The translations under genes and the position numbers were made by a program. Positions 1 through 7,110 of a DNA stretch of 9,388 nt are shown piece after piece (position 1 is the first letter of the stretch; each line of letters opens with the position of its first letter). The notes under the pieces were generated by a model. That model made no database searches, was not told where the DNA came from, and saw only the letters and a list, made by a program, of their open reading frames with translations. Source of the DNA: Niastella sp. (GTDB lineage: Bacteria; Bacteroidota; Bacteroidia; Chitinophagales; Chitinophagaceae). The DNA lies in assembly GCA_021154515.1 (NCBI GenBank), contig JAJKIL010000008.1, positions 1 through 9,388 of the forward strand, written 5' to 3'.

Positions 1-1010
1 GACCCTCTCACTATCAATTTGGCGGTAAGCTCTATCTCTGTTATGGAGATCTTATTTTCTGTGCTTTCACATTGTTCCATCAACAACGCTACCGCTTTCT
101 TGGCAATGGCTTCAACCGGTTGTTGTATGCTGGTAATACCGGGTGGATATATGCGGAAAATATCGTGGTCGTCAAAGCTGATAACAGCAATGTCTTGCGG
201 AATGGCCATTTTCAGGCGATTGATGCTCTCCAGACCCAGTATGGCCAGGTAGTTGGTGGCAAAGAACAACGCATCCAGTTGCGGATTATCTTTCAATAAG
301 GCTACTATCAATTCAACTGCCTCATCGCGTTGATGGGTATAAGGGATCTTCAGGATAATATCTTTATTCAGCCGGATGCCCTGTTTTGAAAGCGCGCTGA
401 GATAGCCATCAAGCCGCTCCTCCATTTGAATAACGTCAAGGTCAACCGTAACAAATCCTATTTCTTTATAGCCGCGGTCAAACAAGTGCGCCATTCCCTG
501 CGCTACCGCCTCGGTATTGTTTACCAACACATGCGATACTTCTACCGAAGGCAAATAGCGGTCAATTAAAACAACAGGCCGGTTTAATTGAACCAGTTGC
601 CGAATATCATCTTCCATATGCGGCGCCGGCGTTATCAGGTATCCATCTACCTGCCGTTGCGACAACATATTGATCAACTCTTTACCTTTCGATGCATTGT
701 TTTCAGTACTGCAATACACCACACGGTAACCGTATTGCTCGGCTTCTTCTTCAATTGTTTTTGCTAATGTGGCAAAGAAAGGGTTGCCGATGTTCTCCAC
801 GATCAGCCCCAGTGTTTTTGATTTACCGGTACGTAAACTAATGGCCAGCTGGTTGGGATAATATCCCGCATTGCGGGCCACTTCAATCACCCGCTTTTCA
901 ACCGTTTCGCTGATGCGCATTTTGCGGGCCTTACCATTCAATACAAATGATACGGTTGATGATGCCACTCCCGCCATTTGAGCAATATCTTTTATGGATA
1001 CTTTTTTCAT
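1..1010 (-). CDS. LacI/GalR-family transcriptional regulator (3' end cut by window edge)
   Basis: Reading leftward from the ATG at 1010 gives about 336 residues with no stop before the window edge. LacI-family proteins are usually 330-345 residues, so only the last few should be missing. Residues 4-25 form the helix-turn-helix (VSIKDIAQMAGV, then SSTVSFVLNG), followed by the hinge helix around 52-63 (PNQLAISLRTGK). A periplasmic-binding-protein-like sensor domain starts near residue 66 (TLGLIVENIGNPFF) and ends with the typical stretch PPGITSIQQPVEAIAKKAV. Family members bind palindromic operators and release or bind them in response to a small ligand, often a sugar. The gene starts 9 bp after the GH92 stop codon on the same strand, so the two are probably co-transcribed and this is the likely local regulator. 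Its candidate site is the palindrome at 3379-3398. The ligand cannot be read from sequence; a mannose-related sugar is a guess from the neighbour. Confidence 0.95.
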   Translation of the reverse strand, partial: MKKVSIKDIAQMAGVASSTVSFVLNGKARKMRISETVEKRVIEVARNAGYYPNQLAISLRTGKSKTLGLIVENIGNPFFATLAKTIEEEAEQYGYRVVYCSTENNASKGKELINMLSQRQVDGYLITPAPHMEDDIRQLVQLNRPVVLIDRYLPSVEVSHVLVNNTEAVAQGMAHLFDRGYKEIGFVTVDLDVIQMEERLDGYLSALSKQGIRLNKDIILKIPYTHQRDEAVELIVALLKDNPQLDALFFATNYLAILGLESINRLKMAIPQDIAVISFDDHDIFRIYPPGITSIQQPVEAIAKKAVALLMEQCESTENKISITEIELTAKLIVRG

Positions 1011-1019
1011 GGTTATAGT

Positions 1020-3311
1020 TTATCGGGCCAATGCCTGGGTTACTGAAAACGGATAGGCAGCCGGTGTTGTTCCCCGGGTATAAGAAGGCTTATCCTTTAC
1101 ATCGTATAATAATATGCCGCCTTTCTGTAACTGACTGTGATCGATCCAGTTTTTTGGATGCACTACTCCATTCAGTGAAATATTGTGAATATAATATGTG
1201 TTCTTATCTGTTGCAGGCGCCTGTATCACCAGCTTTTTTCCATCTTCAAAGGTAAGTATCATTTTGCGGAACAACGGCGTTCCAAAAACATACTGGGTGG
1301 TACCAGGACAAACCGGGTAAAAGCCCATGGCTGAAAAAATATACCAGGCGGAGGTTTGGCCATTGTCTTCATCGCCGCAATAGCCATCTGGCGCAGCGTG
1401 ATATAATTTATTCATTACCTGGCGGATCCAGTATTGGGTTTTCCAGGGCTGGCCGGCATAGTTGTATAAATAGATCATGTGCTGAATGGGCTGGTTGCCA
1501 TGGGCGTATTGTCCCATGTTCATGATCTGCATTTCACGGATCTCATGAATAACACCGCCATAATAACTTTCATCAAAAACCGGTGGCAGGGCAAAAACTG
1601 AATCGAGCATTCTCGCAAACATCTTATTGCCGCCCATAAGGTTCGCCAATCCCTGCACATCATGAAAAACGCTCCAGGTATAATGCCAGCTGTTGCCTTC
1701 GGTAAAGGCATCGCCCCATTTAAACGGATTGAACGGCGATTGAAAATTACCATCCTTATTTTTTCCACGCATCAACAGGGTTGAGGGATCAAACAGGTTG
1801 CGGTAGTTCATGCTGCGGTGAGCAAAACGCTCAACTTCTTCTTTAGGCCGGCTTATGGCTTTGGCCAGTTGACTTATTGTAAAATCGTCGTAAGCATATT
1901 CCAGGGTACGGGCCGCATTCTCATTGATCTTCACATCATACGGCACATAACCCAATTGATTATAATACTGAACGCCTTTTCTGCCTACCGAGCTAAGCGG
2001 ACCTTCCTGTTCGGTATTCTTTACAATGGCTTCATACAGCGTGTTGATATCATACCCACGGATCCCTTTCATATATGAATCTGCGATCAGCGAGGCGGAG
2101 TTGGAACCCACCATACAATCGCGGTGGCCCGGACTGGCCCACTCCGGCAACCAGCCGCTTTCTTTATACGTGTTTACCAACCCCTGCATGATCTGGCTGT
2201 TGAGGCTGGGATACATTAAAGTTAAGAATGGGAACACTGCTCTGAAGGTATCCCAAAAGCCATTGTCGGTAAACATATAGCCTGGTAAAACCTGTCCGTT
2301 GTATGGACTATAATGTACTATTTCATTAGCCTTGTTGTATTCATAAAATTTACGGGGGAATAACATCACCCGGTACAAACAGGAGTAAAAGGTTTGCAAT
2401 TGATCGGGTGTGCCACCTTCTGCCAGCAACCGGCCTAATTCGTGGTTCCAGGCCTGGCGGCCTTTTTTACAAATGGCATCGAACGAATCATTGCCCAATT
2501 CGCGTTGCGCATTTAATTCAGCCTGGTCAAAACTGATAAAAGAAGAAGCGGTTCTTATATGCACCTGTTCTCCCTTTTTTGTCTTGAAACCAACAATGGC
2601 GCCGGTATGGTCGGCTTGGTATTCAAGCGTGTCGGTTGCCAGTGTTTTATCATGCCAGGTATGAGCTATGGTAAAATCTTTATCGAAATAAACAACAAAG
2701 TAGTTTTTGAACCCTGCAGGCACTCCCCCGCTATTGGCTGATGAATAGCCAATGATCTTTCTTTCCCCCGGAATGATCTTAATATAAGAACCTTTATTGA
2801 ATGCATCTATTACAATAAATGAACTGTCGCAGGCAGGGAAGGTAAATCGTAATTGGGCGGCGCGTTCGGTGGGTGTTATCTCAGTGGTTACATCGGCATC
2901 AGCCAGATACACACTATAGTAGTAGGGCGTTGATCTTTCTGTTTTATGGGAGAACCAGCTGCCGCGCTTTTCCTGGTCGAAGATCATTTTTTTGGTAACC
3001 GGCATTATGCTGAACTGACCATAGTCATTTATCCAGGGCGAGGGTTGATGGGTTTGCTTAAAACCTCTGATCTTTTCTGCGCTGTATTGATAGGTCCACC
3101 CATCGCCATTATGATTGGTTTGGGGTACCCAAAAGTTCATTCCCCAGGGCAGCGCAATGGCTGGGTACGTATTTCCGTTAGAAAGATCGATCCTTGAATC
3201 GGTACCCATTAACGGGTTCACATAATCCACAGGTTCAACCGGGCTTTGAGTTGTTTGGGCAAAGGAATGTACGTAAAAAATCGTTAGTAGCAGGCAAACA
3301 ATCGATCTCAT
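1020..3311 (-). CDS. Secreted GH92 family exo-alpha-mannosidase, probably alpha-1,2 type
   Basis: The protein is 763 residues from the ATG at 3311. It begins with a signal peptide (MRSIVCLLLTIFYVHSFAQ, likely cut after FAQ, no lipobox), so it should act in the periplasm or outside. GH92 enzymes are calcium-dependent inverting mannosidases. The family landmarks are present: NPLMGTDS (32-39), FTEGNSWHYTW (536-546), IHEIREM (588-594), QYAHGNQPIQHM (601-612) and GDEDNGQTSAWY (646-657). Glu538, Asp647 and Asp649 have the same spacing as the catalytic Glu533, Asp642 and Asp644 that I recall from Bacteroides BT3990. His589-Glu590 matches the His584-Glu585 pair linked to alpha-1,2 specificity. An in-frame ATG at 3338 and another at 3458 lie upstream. 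The 3458 start would put about 49 residues before the signal peptide and lies upstream of the promoter box at 3393-3400, so I reject it; 3338 remains possible. LacI follows after 9 bp. No SusC/SusD genes are visible. Confidence 0.95.
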   Translation of the reverse strand: MRSIVCLLLTIFYVHSFAQTTQSPVEPVDYVNPLMGTDSRIDLSNGNTYPAIALPWGMNFWVPQTNHNGDGWTYQYSAEKIRGFKQTHQPSPWINDYGQFSIMPVTKKMIFDQEKRGSWFSHKTERSTPYYYSVYLADADVTTEITPTERAAQLRFTFPACDSSFIVIDAFNKGSYIKIIPGERKIIGYSSANSGGVPAGFKNYFVVYFDKDFTIAHTWHDKTLATDTLEYQADHTGAIVGFKTKKGEQVHIRTASSFISFDQAELNAQRELGNDSFDAICKKGRQAWNHELGRLLAEGGTPDQLQTFYSCLYRVMLFPRKFYEYNKANEIVHYSPYNGQVLPGYMFTDNGFWDTFRAVFPFLTLMYPSLNSQIMQGLVNTYKESGWLPEWASPGHRDCMVGSNSASLIADSYMKGIRGYDINTLYEAIVKNTEQEGPLSSVGRKGVQYYNQLGYVPYDVKINENAARTLEYAYDDFTISQLAKAISRPKEEVERFAHRSMNYRNLFDPSTLLMRGKNKDGNFQSPFNPFKWGDAFTEGNSWHYTWSVFHDVQGLANLMGGNKMFARMLDSVFALPPVFDESYYGGVIHEIREMQIMNMGQYAHGNQPIQHMIYLYNYAGQPWKTQYWIRQVMNKLYHAAPDGYCGDEDNGQTSAWYIFSAMGFYPVCPGTTQYVFGTPLFRKMILTFEDGKKLVIQAPATDKNTYYIHNISLNGVVHPKNWIDHSQLQKGGILLYDVKDKPSYTRGTTPAAYPFSVTQALAR

Positions 3312-3378
3312 GTAATCAGTTAATTTAATTGTACCCATAGAGTGTCGGCATGAGTAAATATGTAACAATAATACACAT

Positions 3379-3398
3379 CTAAAACGATTTTGCAAAAT
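3379..3398. promoter_or_regulatory. Candidate LacI-type operator over the GH92 promoter
   Basis: Two overlapping dyads are visible. CTAAAACGATTTTG (3379-3392) has a central CG, as LacI-family operators often do, with four of six flanking pairs complementary. ATTTTGCAAAAT (3387-3398) is a perfect 12-bp palindrome. The second overlaps the -7 box at 3393-3400 and the first lies at the expected transcription start, a position where a bound repressor would block initiation. The LacI-family gene two genes down the same strand is the obvious candidate binder. Binding itself is inference, and AT-rich spacers can hold short palindromes by chance. Confidence 0.45.
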
Positions 3399-3400
3399 TA
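3393..3400 (-). promoter_or_regulatory. Bacteroidota-type -7 promoter box for GH92-LacI
   Basis: On the minus strand the sequence reads TAATTTTG, an exact match to the Bacteroidota -7 consensus TAnnTTTG. It lies about 82 bp upstream of the GH92 ATG at 3311, in the 229-bp gap after the FGE gene. I see no good -33 TTG at the usual 17-23 bp spacing; the upstream DNA is instead T-rich and A-rich (3401-3430). The box suggests GH92-LacI can be transcribed independently of the sulfatase-FGE pair, and it argues against the GH92 start at 3458. Confidence 0.5.
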
Positions 3401-3470
3401 AAAAACCGCCTTCCTCATATATTTTTTTCTGAAATTGGCAAAAGAGGAGAAACCACAAACGGGGATAGTG

Positions 3471-3495
3471 TATTTCTGTTTTTGTAACAGATATA
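3471..3495. repeat. Inverted repeat after the FGE gene
   Basis: The arms TATTTCTGTT (3471-3480) and AACAGATATA (3486-3495) are complementary at nine of ten positions around a 5-base loop. The hairpin lies 46-70 bases downstream of the FGE stop in the direction of transcription. No T-run follows on the minus strand, so it is not a standard intrinsic terminator. It could be a weak transcript-end hairpin, an RNA-stabilising structure or a protein-binding dyad. Confidence 0.35.
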
Positions 3496-3540
3496 TAAGA
3501 TCAACATCATCAATCAGTATGATAGCCTTGTGTATGCAAA

Positions 3541-4689
3541 CTACTTCTTCACGCACCGAAAGCCTGTATGCTCGAGGCCGGTATCGGGTGATGTTTTCAT
3601 TCGTGCCGATACACGGTAGCTGGCGCAATAGGATGCATGACACAAAAAAGAACCGCCACGTACTACTCTTTTTGGAACCGTGGGTTCATCAGGATCGTAA
3701 CTGGCGGCAGGCCCGGCGGGGTTTACTGATCTCTTTGCTGCTGCCTGCGTATAATAATCTGACCGGTACCAATCGGAACACCATTCCCAAACATTGCCGG
3801 CTATATCGTACAAACCATAGGCGTTGGCGGCAAATGATTTTACCGGCGCTACCCGGGCAAATCCATCAGTTGCCGTATTACGATCGGGAAAATGTCCCTG
3901 CCAGATGTTTGCTTTCGGTTGTCCTTTTTCGACAGCCTCGCTTCCCCAGGTAAAGGGCTGATTGGTTAGTCCTGCGCGGGCTGCCCACTCCCACTCCGCT
4001 TCTGTTGGCAATCGCTTACCCGCCCATTTGGCGTAGGCCATTGCATCGTCCCACGAAACCTGTACCACCGGGTAATTTTCTTTTCCTTTTATGCTGCTGG
4101 CGGGTCCTTGCGGATGTTTCCAGTTAGCCCCTTTAACCCACTGCCACCACTGGCTTACATCATTCAATGCAATAGGTTTTGCCGGTGGGGTAAATACCAG
4201 CGAAGCTGCCGTCAGCAGGCTGTCGGCTGGTTTGGGTGTGCCTGGTGGCAATTGTTTTTTTAATTCTTCCCAATCGGGAGTACGTTCTGCTGTGGTTACA
4301 TAGCCAGTGGCTTTTACAAACTCCATGAACTGCGCATTAGTCACTTCGGTAGCATCCATATAAAAACCATCCACATGAACAGGATGTTGCGGGTATTCAT
4401 CGGGCCGGCCTTCTTTATCTGCAGCGCCCATTTGAAAATCACCACCGGGGATCTTCACCATACCGGCATAGGAACTCTTTCCATTGGCCACTATTGAATC
4501 TGTAGAAGCCGCTGCTGCAAAACGTGATGGCAGATTTGAAGTACAGGACATAATGGTATCGCCTTTAGGAATACTATCTGTCCTTGCTGCCACTTTACCA
4601 CCTGATTGTTTGCATCCCGCCATTGCTATCACCATAGCTATGGCGCCAATTCCAATTCCGCTATTTATATTTTTACCTGTCCCGATCAT
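3541..4689 (-). CDS. Exported formylglycine-generating enzyme (sulfatase-modifying factor, SUMF1 type)
   Basis: FGE is an oxygen- and copper-dependent enzyme that oxidises the Cys of a CxPxR motif in sulfatases to formylglycine. This 382-residue protein has an N-terminal hydrophobic segment (10-25) ending in AMAGC, a possible but weak lipobox with Cys26, so it is probably membrane-anchored facing the periplasm. A low-complexity linker follows. The FGE domain runs from about residue 76 (AGMVKIPGGDFQMG) to the end. It closely follows human FGE: FYMDATEVTN (109-118), VKGANW (185-190), VSWDDA (211-216), AGKRLPTEAEWEW (223-235), ANIWQG (260-265) and NVWEW (299-303). Both catalytic cysteines are kept in GGSFLCHASYC as Cys350 and Cys355, which many SUMF-domain paralogues lack. 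The start codon overlaps the sulfatase stop codon by 4 bp (ATGA), implying translational coupling to its probable substrate. Confidence 0.93.
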   Translation of the reverse strand: MIGTGKNINSGIGIGAIAMVIAMAGCKQSGGKVAARTDSIPKGDTIMSCTSNLPSRFAAAASTDSIVANGKSSYAGMVKIPGGDFQMGAADKEGRPDEYPQHPVHVDGFYMDATEVTNAQFMEFVKATGYVTTAERTPDWEELKKQLPPGTPKPADSLLTAASLVFTPPAKPIALNDVSQWWQWVKGANWKHPQGPASSIKGKENYPVVQVSWDDAMAYAKWAGKRLPTEAEWEWAARAGLTNQPFTWGSEAVEKGQPKANIWQGHFPDRNTATDGFARVAPVKSFAANAYGLYDIAGNVWEWCSDWYRSDYYTQAAAKRSVNPAGPAASYDPDEPTVPKRVVRGGSFLCHASYCASYRVSARMKTSPDTGLEHTGFRCVKK

Positions 4690-6137
4690 TCTGCGTTAGC
4701 TGATTTTGTAAACAAAGGAAAATCCGGGCTCTCCTTGTGTTGCTGTTCCATAATTTTTCGAATGGCCTGCACTACATCCGGATGTTTATCCGCCACATTA
4801 TTCTTCTCGCCCAGGTCTGTTGTAAGGTCATACAACTCGATTGGCCCATTGGGTTGACTGGTTACATTTAATTTTACGCCTTTCCATTTTCCCATACGTA
4901 CGGCCTGCTTACCACCTTGTTCATGAAATTCCCAATATAACCAGGGATGCATGGGTGCATTTTTTTGTCCAAGCAATGCAGGAACAATTGAAATGCCGTC
5001 GATGTTCTTTGGTTTTGGCGCATTAGCCAGTTCGGCAAATGTTGGTAGAAAATCCCAGAAGGCGCCTACGTAATCAGAAGTGGCGCCTGCCTTTATTTTA
5101 CCAGGCCACCAGGCGATCATTGGTTCGCGCATGCCTCCTTCGTACAGATCTCTTTTAATACCCCGCAACGGGCCATTGCTGTTAAAGAAATCAGGATCGT
5201 AACCGCCTTCTTTATGCGGACCATTATCACTGGAGAAGATCACCAGTGTATTTTTATCGATGCCATCTTTCTTCAATTGTTGCAGCACCTGTCCAACGTA
5301 TGCATCCAGCCGGCTTACCATTGCAGCATATGCCGAGCGGGGATAAGCTTGCGGCGCATAGTTTTTACCATTCCATTTTGACACGGGGATGGGTTTTTCG
5401 TTGAGCAGCTTTTTGTATTTTTCAAACAGGCTGTCATCGGGTACCTGCAAGCCAGCATGCGGCAAGGTATAAGAGAGAAATACAAAGAACGGATTGCCTT
5501 TATGCTGATTGATAAACTGCAGCGCCTTTTGATGTATCAGGTCTGCCGAGTAATCAGTTGGGTGCTCAGGGGTATTGGCGGCGAAGTCAACCCGGGTATC
5601 GTTCTCCCACAAATGATCGGGATAATAATCATGCGCCAGGGTTTGGCAATTGTATCCATAAAAAGCATCGAAACCCTGTTTAATGGGATCGCCTGATGAA
5701 GCCACTGGCCCCAGGCCCCATTTTCCGAAATCGCCGGTGGCATAGCCTGCTTTCTTCAGTACTTCAGCAATGGTAATGGCTGAATCGGGAATGGGCCATT
5801 GCCCTTCGGGTTGCACGCCTTTATTGCCACGAATAGGTGTATGGCCTGTATGCTGTCCGGTAAGGAAGGAAGAACGGGAAGGTGCGCATACCGCAGTGCC
5901 GGCATAAAATTGCGTAAACCGCGTGCCCTGTTTTGCCATGGCATCGAGGTTTGGTGTTTGTATCAGCTTTTGTCCATAACAACCCAGATCGCCATAACCC
6001 AGGTCATCGGCCAGGATGAAAATAATATTGGGTCTGCCTGTTTTTGTTTGCTGGGCATTGCTTTGCTGCCATTGCAATAAAATAAAGAAACCTGCGAGGA
6101 CGATCTGAATACATGATTTGTTCATCTTCATAGCCAT
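4686..6137 (-). CDS. Secreted type I Cys-type sulfatase (arylsulfatase A-like)
   Basis: The protein is 483 residues, normal for family S1, with a signal peptide ending near QWQQSNAQQ. Sulfatases of this family hydrolyse sulfate esters using formylglycine made from a Cys or Ser. Here the motif is CAPSR with Cys84, followed by SSFLTGQHTG. By spacing to human arylsulfatase A, the metal ligands are Asp44-Asp45 (ILADDLGYGD) and Asp304-Asn305 (FSSDNGPH), and Lys139, His227 and Lys328 occupy the other active-site positions. The GKWHLG block reads GKWGLG, so the histidine next to Lys139 is missing. I cannot name the S1 subfamily or the sulfated sugar. Alternative in-frame starts at 6131 and 6125 would only shorten the signal peptide by two or four residues. 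The FGE gene follows with a 4-bp overlap. No exact -7 box is visible in the 151-bp upstream gap. Confidence 0.95.
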   Translation of the reverse strand: MAMKMNKSCIQIVLAGFFILLQWQQSNAQQTKTGRPNIIFILADDLGYGDLGCYGQKLIQTPNLDAMAKQGTRFTQFYAGTAVCAPSRSSFLTGQHTGHTPIRGNKGVQPEGQWPIPDSAITIAEVLKKAGYATGDFGKWGLGPVASSGDPIKQGFDAFYGYNCQTLAHDYYPDHLWENDTRVDFAANTPEHPTDYSADLIHQKALQFINQHKGNPFFVFLSYTLPHAGLQVPDDSLFEKYKKLLNEKPIPVSKWNGKNYAPQAYPRSAYAAMVSRLDAYVGQVLQQLKKDGIDKNTLVIFSSDNGPHKEGGYDPDFFNSNGPLRGIKRDLYEGGMREPMIAWWPGKIKAGATSDYVGAFWDFLPTFAELANAPKPKNIDGISIVPALLGQKNAPMHPWLYWEFHEQGGKQAVRMGKWKGVKLNVTSQPNGPIELYDLTTDLGEKNNVADKHPDVVQAIRKIMEQQHKESPDFPLFTKSANAE

Positions 6138-6198
6138 TTATTGATCTGTTATGCGGCTTATTACTCCACTAAATTAATAGATTTTACAATACAGATCA

Positions 6199-6215
6199 TA
6201 TTCTGAAAAAGAATA
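6199..6215. repeat. Short inverted repeat between divergent sulfatase and phosphorylase genes
   Basis: TATTCTGAAAAAGAATA consists of two perfect 6-base arms (TATTCT and AGAATA) around a GAAAA loop. It lies 62 bp upstream of the sulfatase start and 74 bp upstream of the phosphorylase start, within a 151-bp AT-rich divergent spacer. It may be a regulator-binding dyad. The arms are short and AT-rich, so chance is a real alternative. Confidence 0.3.
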
Positions 6216-6288
6216 CACTATTGAATAAAAATATCCAAATGCTGGTAAATAACCATTGGAATACTTTATTTTGAAAAAAAATCACGGG

Positions 6289-7110
6289 ATGAATCAAATC
6301 ATTGAAAAAATTGCACAAACCACCCGGTTTTTAGAAGAGAAAGGATTCACGGGCGCTTCAACCGCTATTGTTTTAGGTACCGGTCTTGGTTCTTTTATTG
6401 ACCGGGTTGAAGTGATCCGGCAAATTTCTTACAATGAGATCCCGCATTTTCCCACCTCCACCGTTGAGTCGCACAAAGGCAAACTGATACTTGCTTCTGT
6501 TGGCAATAAAAAAATACTGGTTATGCAGGGCCGTTTTCATTATTATGAAGGCTACAGCATGCAACAGATCACTTTTCCGGTAAGGGTGTTTAAAGCATTA
6601 GGCGTAACCAATTTGTTATTGAGCAATGCATCCGGCGGCATGAACCCTGATTACAAAAAGGGCGATCTTGTTTTATTGACCGATCACATAAACCTGCAAC
6701 CTGAAAATCCATTGCGCGGGGTGAATGAACCCGGCCTGGGACCCCGGTTCCCTGATATGAGCCAACCGTACGACATCCGGTTAAATAAAGTATTTATTAA
6801 AACGGCGCTCGATCTATCGGTGCCGCTTAAACAGGGCGTTTATGTGGCCGTGCCCGGTCCTAACCTGGAAACAAGGGCAGAATACCGCTTTCTTCGCGTG
6901 ATCTGGGCTGATATGGTAGGCATGAGCACCGTTCCGGAAGTAATTGTAGCCAGCCAGATCGGGCTGTCCTGTGCGGCTGTTAGTGTAATTACCGACGAAT
7001 GCGATCCTGACAACCTGCAACCGGTGAATATTGAAGAAATAATTGCCGTGGCCGCCAAAGCCGACCAAAAGCTGAGCACCGTTTTTAAAAGCGTTATTGA
7101 ACAATTATAG
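6289..7110 (+). CDS. punA: Purine nucleoside phosphorylase, class I trimeric type
   Basis: The enzyme cleaves purine nucleosides with phosphate to the free base and (deoxy)ribose 1-phosphate in cytosolic purine salvage. I chose the ATG at 6289 (273 residues, the usual family length); an in-frame TTG at 6256 would add 11 atypical residues. Phosphate- and ribose-site motifs are present: GTGLGS (30-35), VESHKG (59-64), GRFHYYEGY (81-89) and SNASGG (112-117). LTDHINLQPENPL (130-142) and PNLETRAE (191-198) follow, with Glu194 at the purine-binding Glu201 position of human PNP. VGMSTVPEV (210-218) supplies Met212. The purine-specificity position, Asn243 in human PNP (ITNKV), is Asp236 here (ITDEC), so adenine-type substrates may be accepted. 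The gene diverges from the sulfatase and its last 6 bp overlap the end of the response regulator. No strong promoter is visible; TTATTTTG at 6266-6273 is one mismatch from the -7 consensus but only 15 bp from the start. Confidence 0.95.
   Translation: MNQIIEKIAQTTRFLEEKGFTGASTAIVLGTGLGSFIDRVEVIRQISYNEIPHFPTSTVESHKGKLILASVGNKKILVMQGRFHYYEGYSMQQITFPVRVFKALGVTNLLLSNASGGMNPDYKKGDLVLLTDHINLQPENPLRGVNEPGLGPRFPDMSQPYDIRLNKVFIKTALDLSVPLKQGVYVAVPGPNLETRAEYRFLRVIWADMVGMSTVPEVIVASQIGLSCAAVSVITDECDPDNLQPVNIEEIIAVAAKADQKLSTVFKSVIEQL

Noticed and set aside
3312..3458. A longer GH92 start at 3458, adding 49 residues.
   Set aside because: The extension would bury the signal peptide (MRSIVCLLLTIFYVHSFAQ) inside the protein and begins upstream of the likely promoter box at 3393-3400.
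3435..3953. A 172-residue open frame on the plus strand, antisense to the end of the FGE gene and across the gap.
   Set aside because: It is rich in Arg and Pro with no recognisable domain, and most of it is the complement of well-conserved FGE coding sequence, including the catalytic cysteines.
3541..4689. The FGE-like fold as a variable target protein of a diversity-generating retroelement.
   Set aside because: The fold is shared, but no reverse transcriptase or template/variable repeat is present, and the catalytic cysteines and adjacent sulfatase point to a true FGE.
6256..6288. A TTG start adding 11 residues to the phosphorylase, and TTATTTTG at 6266-6273 as its promoter.
   Set aside because: The ATG at 6289 gives the normal family length. 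The box has a mismatch in the key TA, no -33 partner, and would leave almost no leader.
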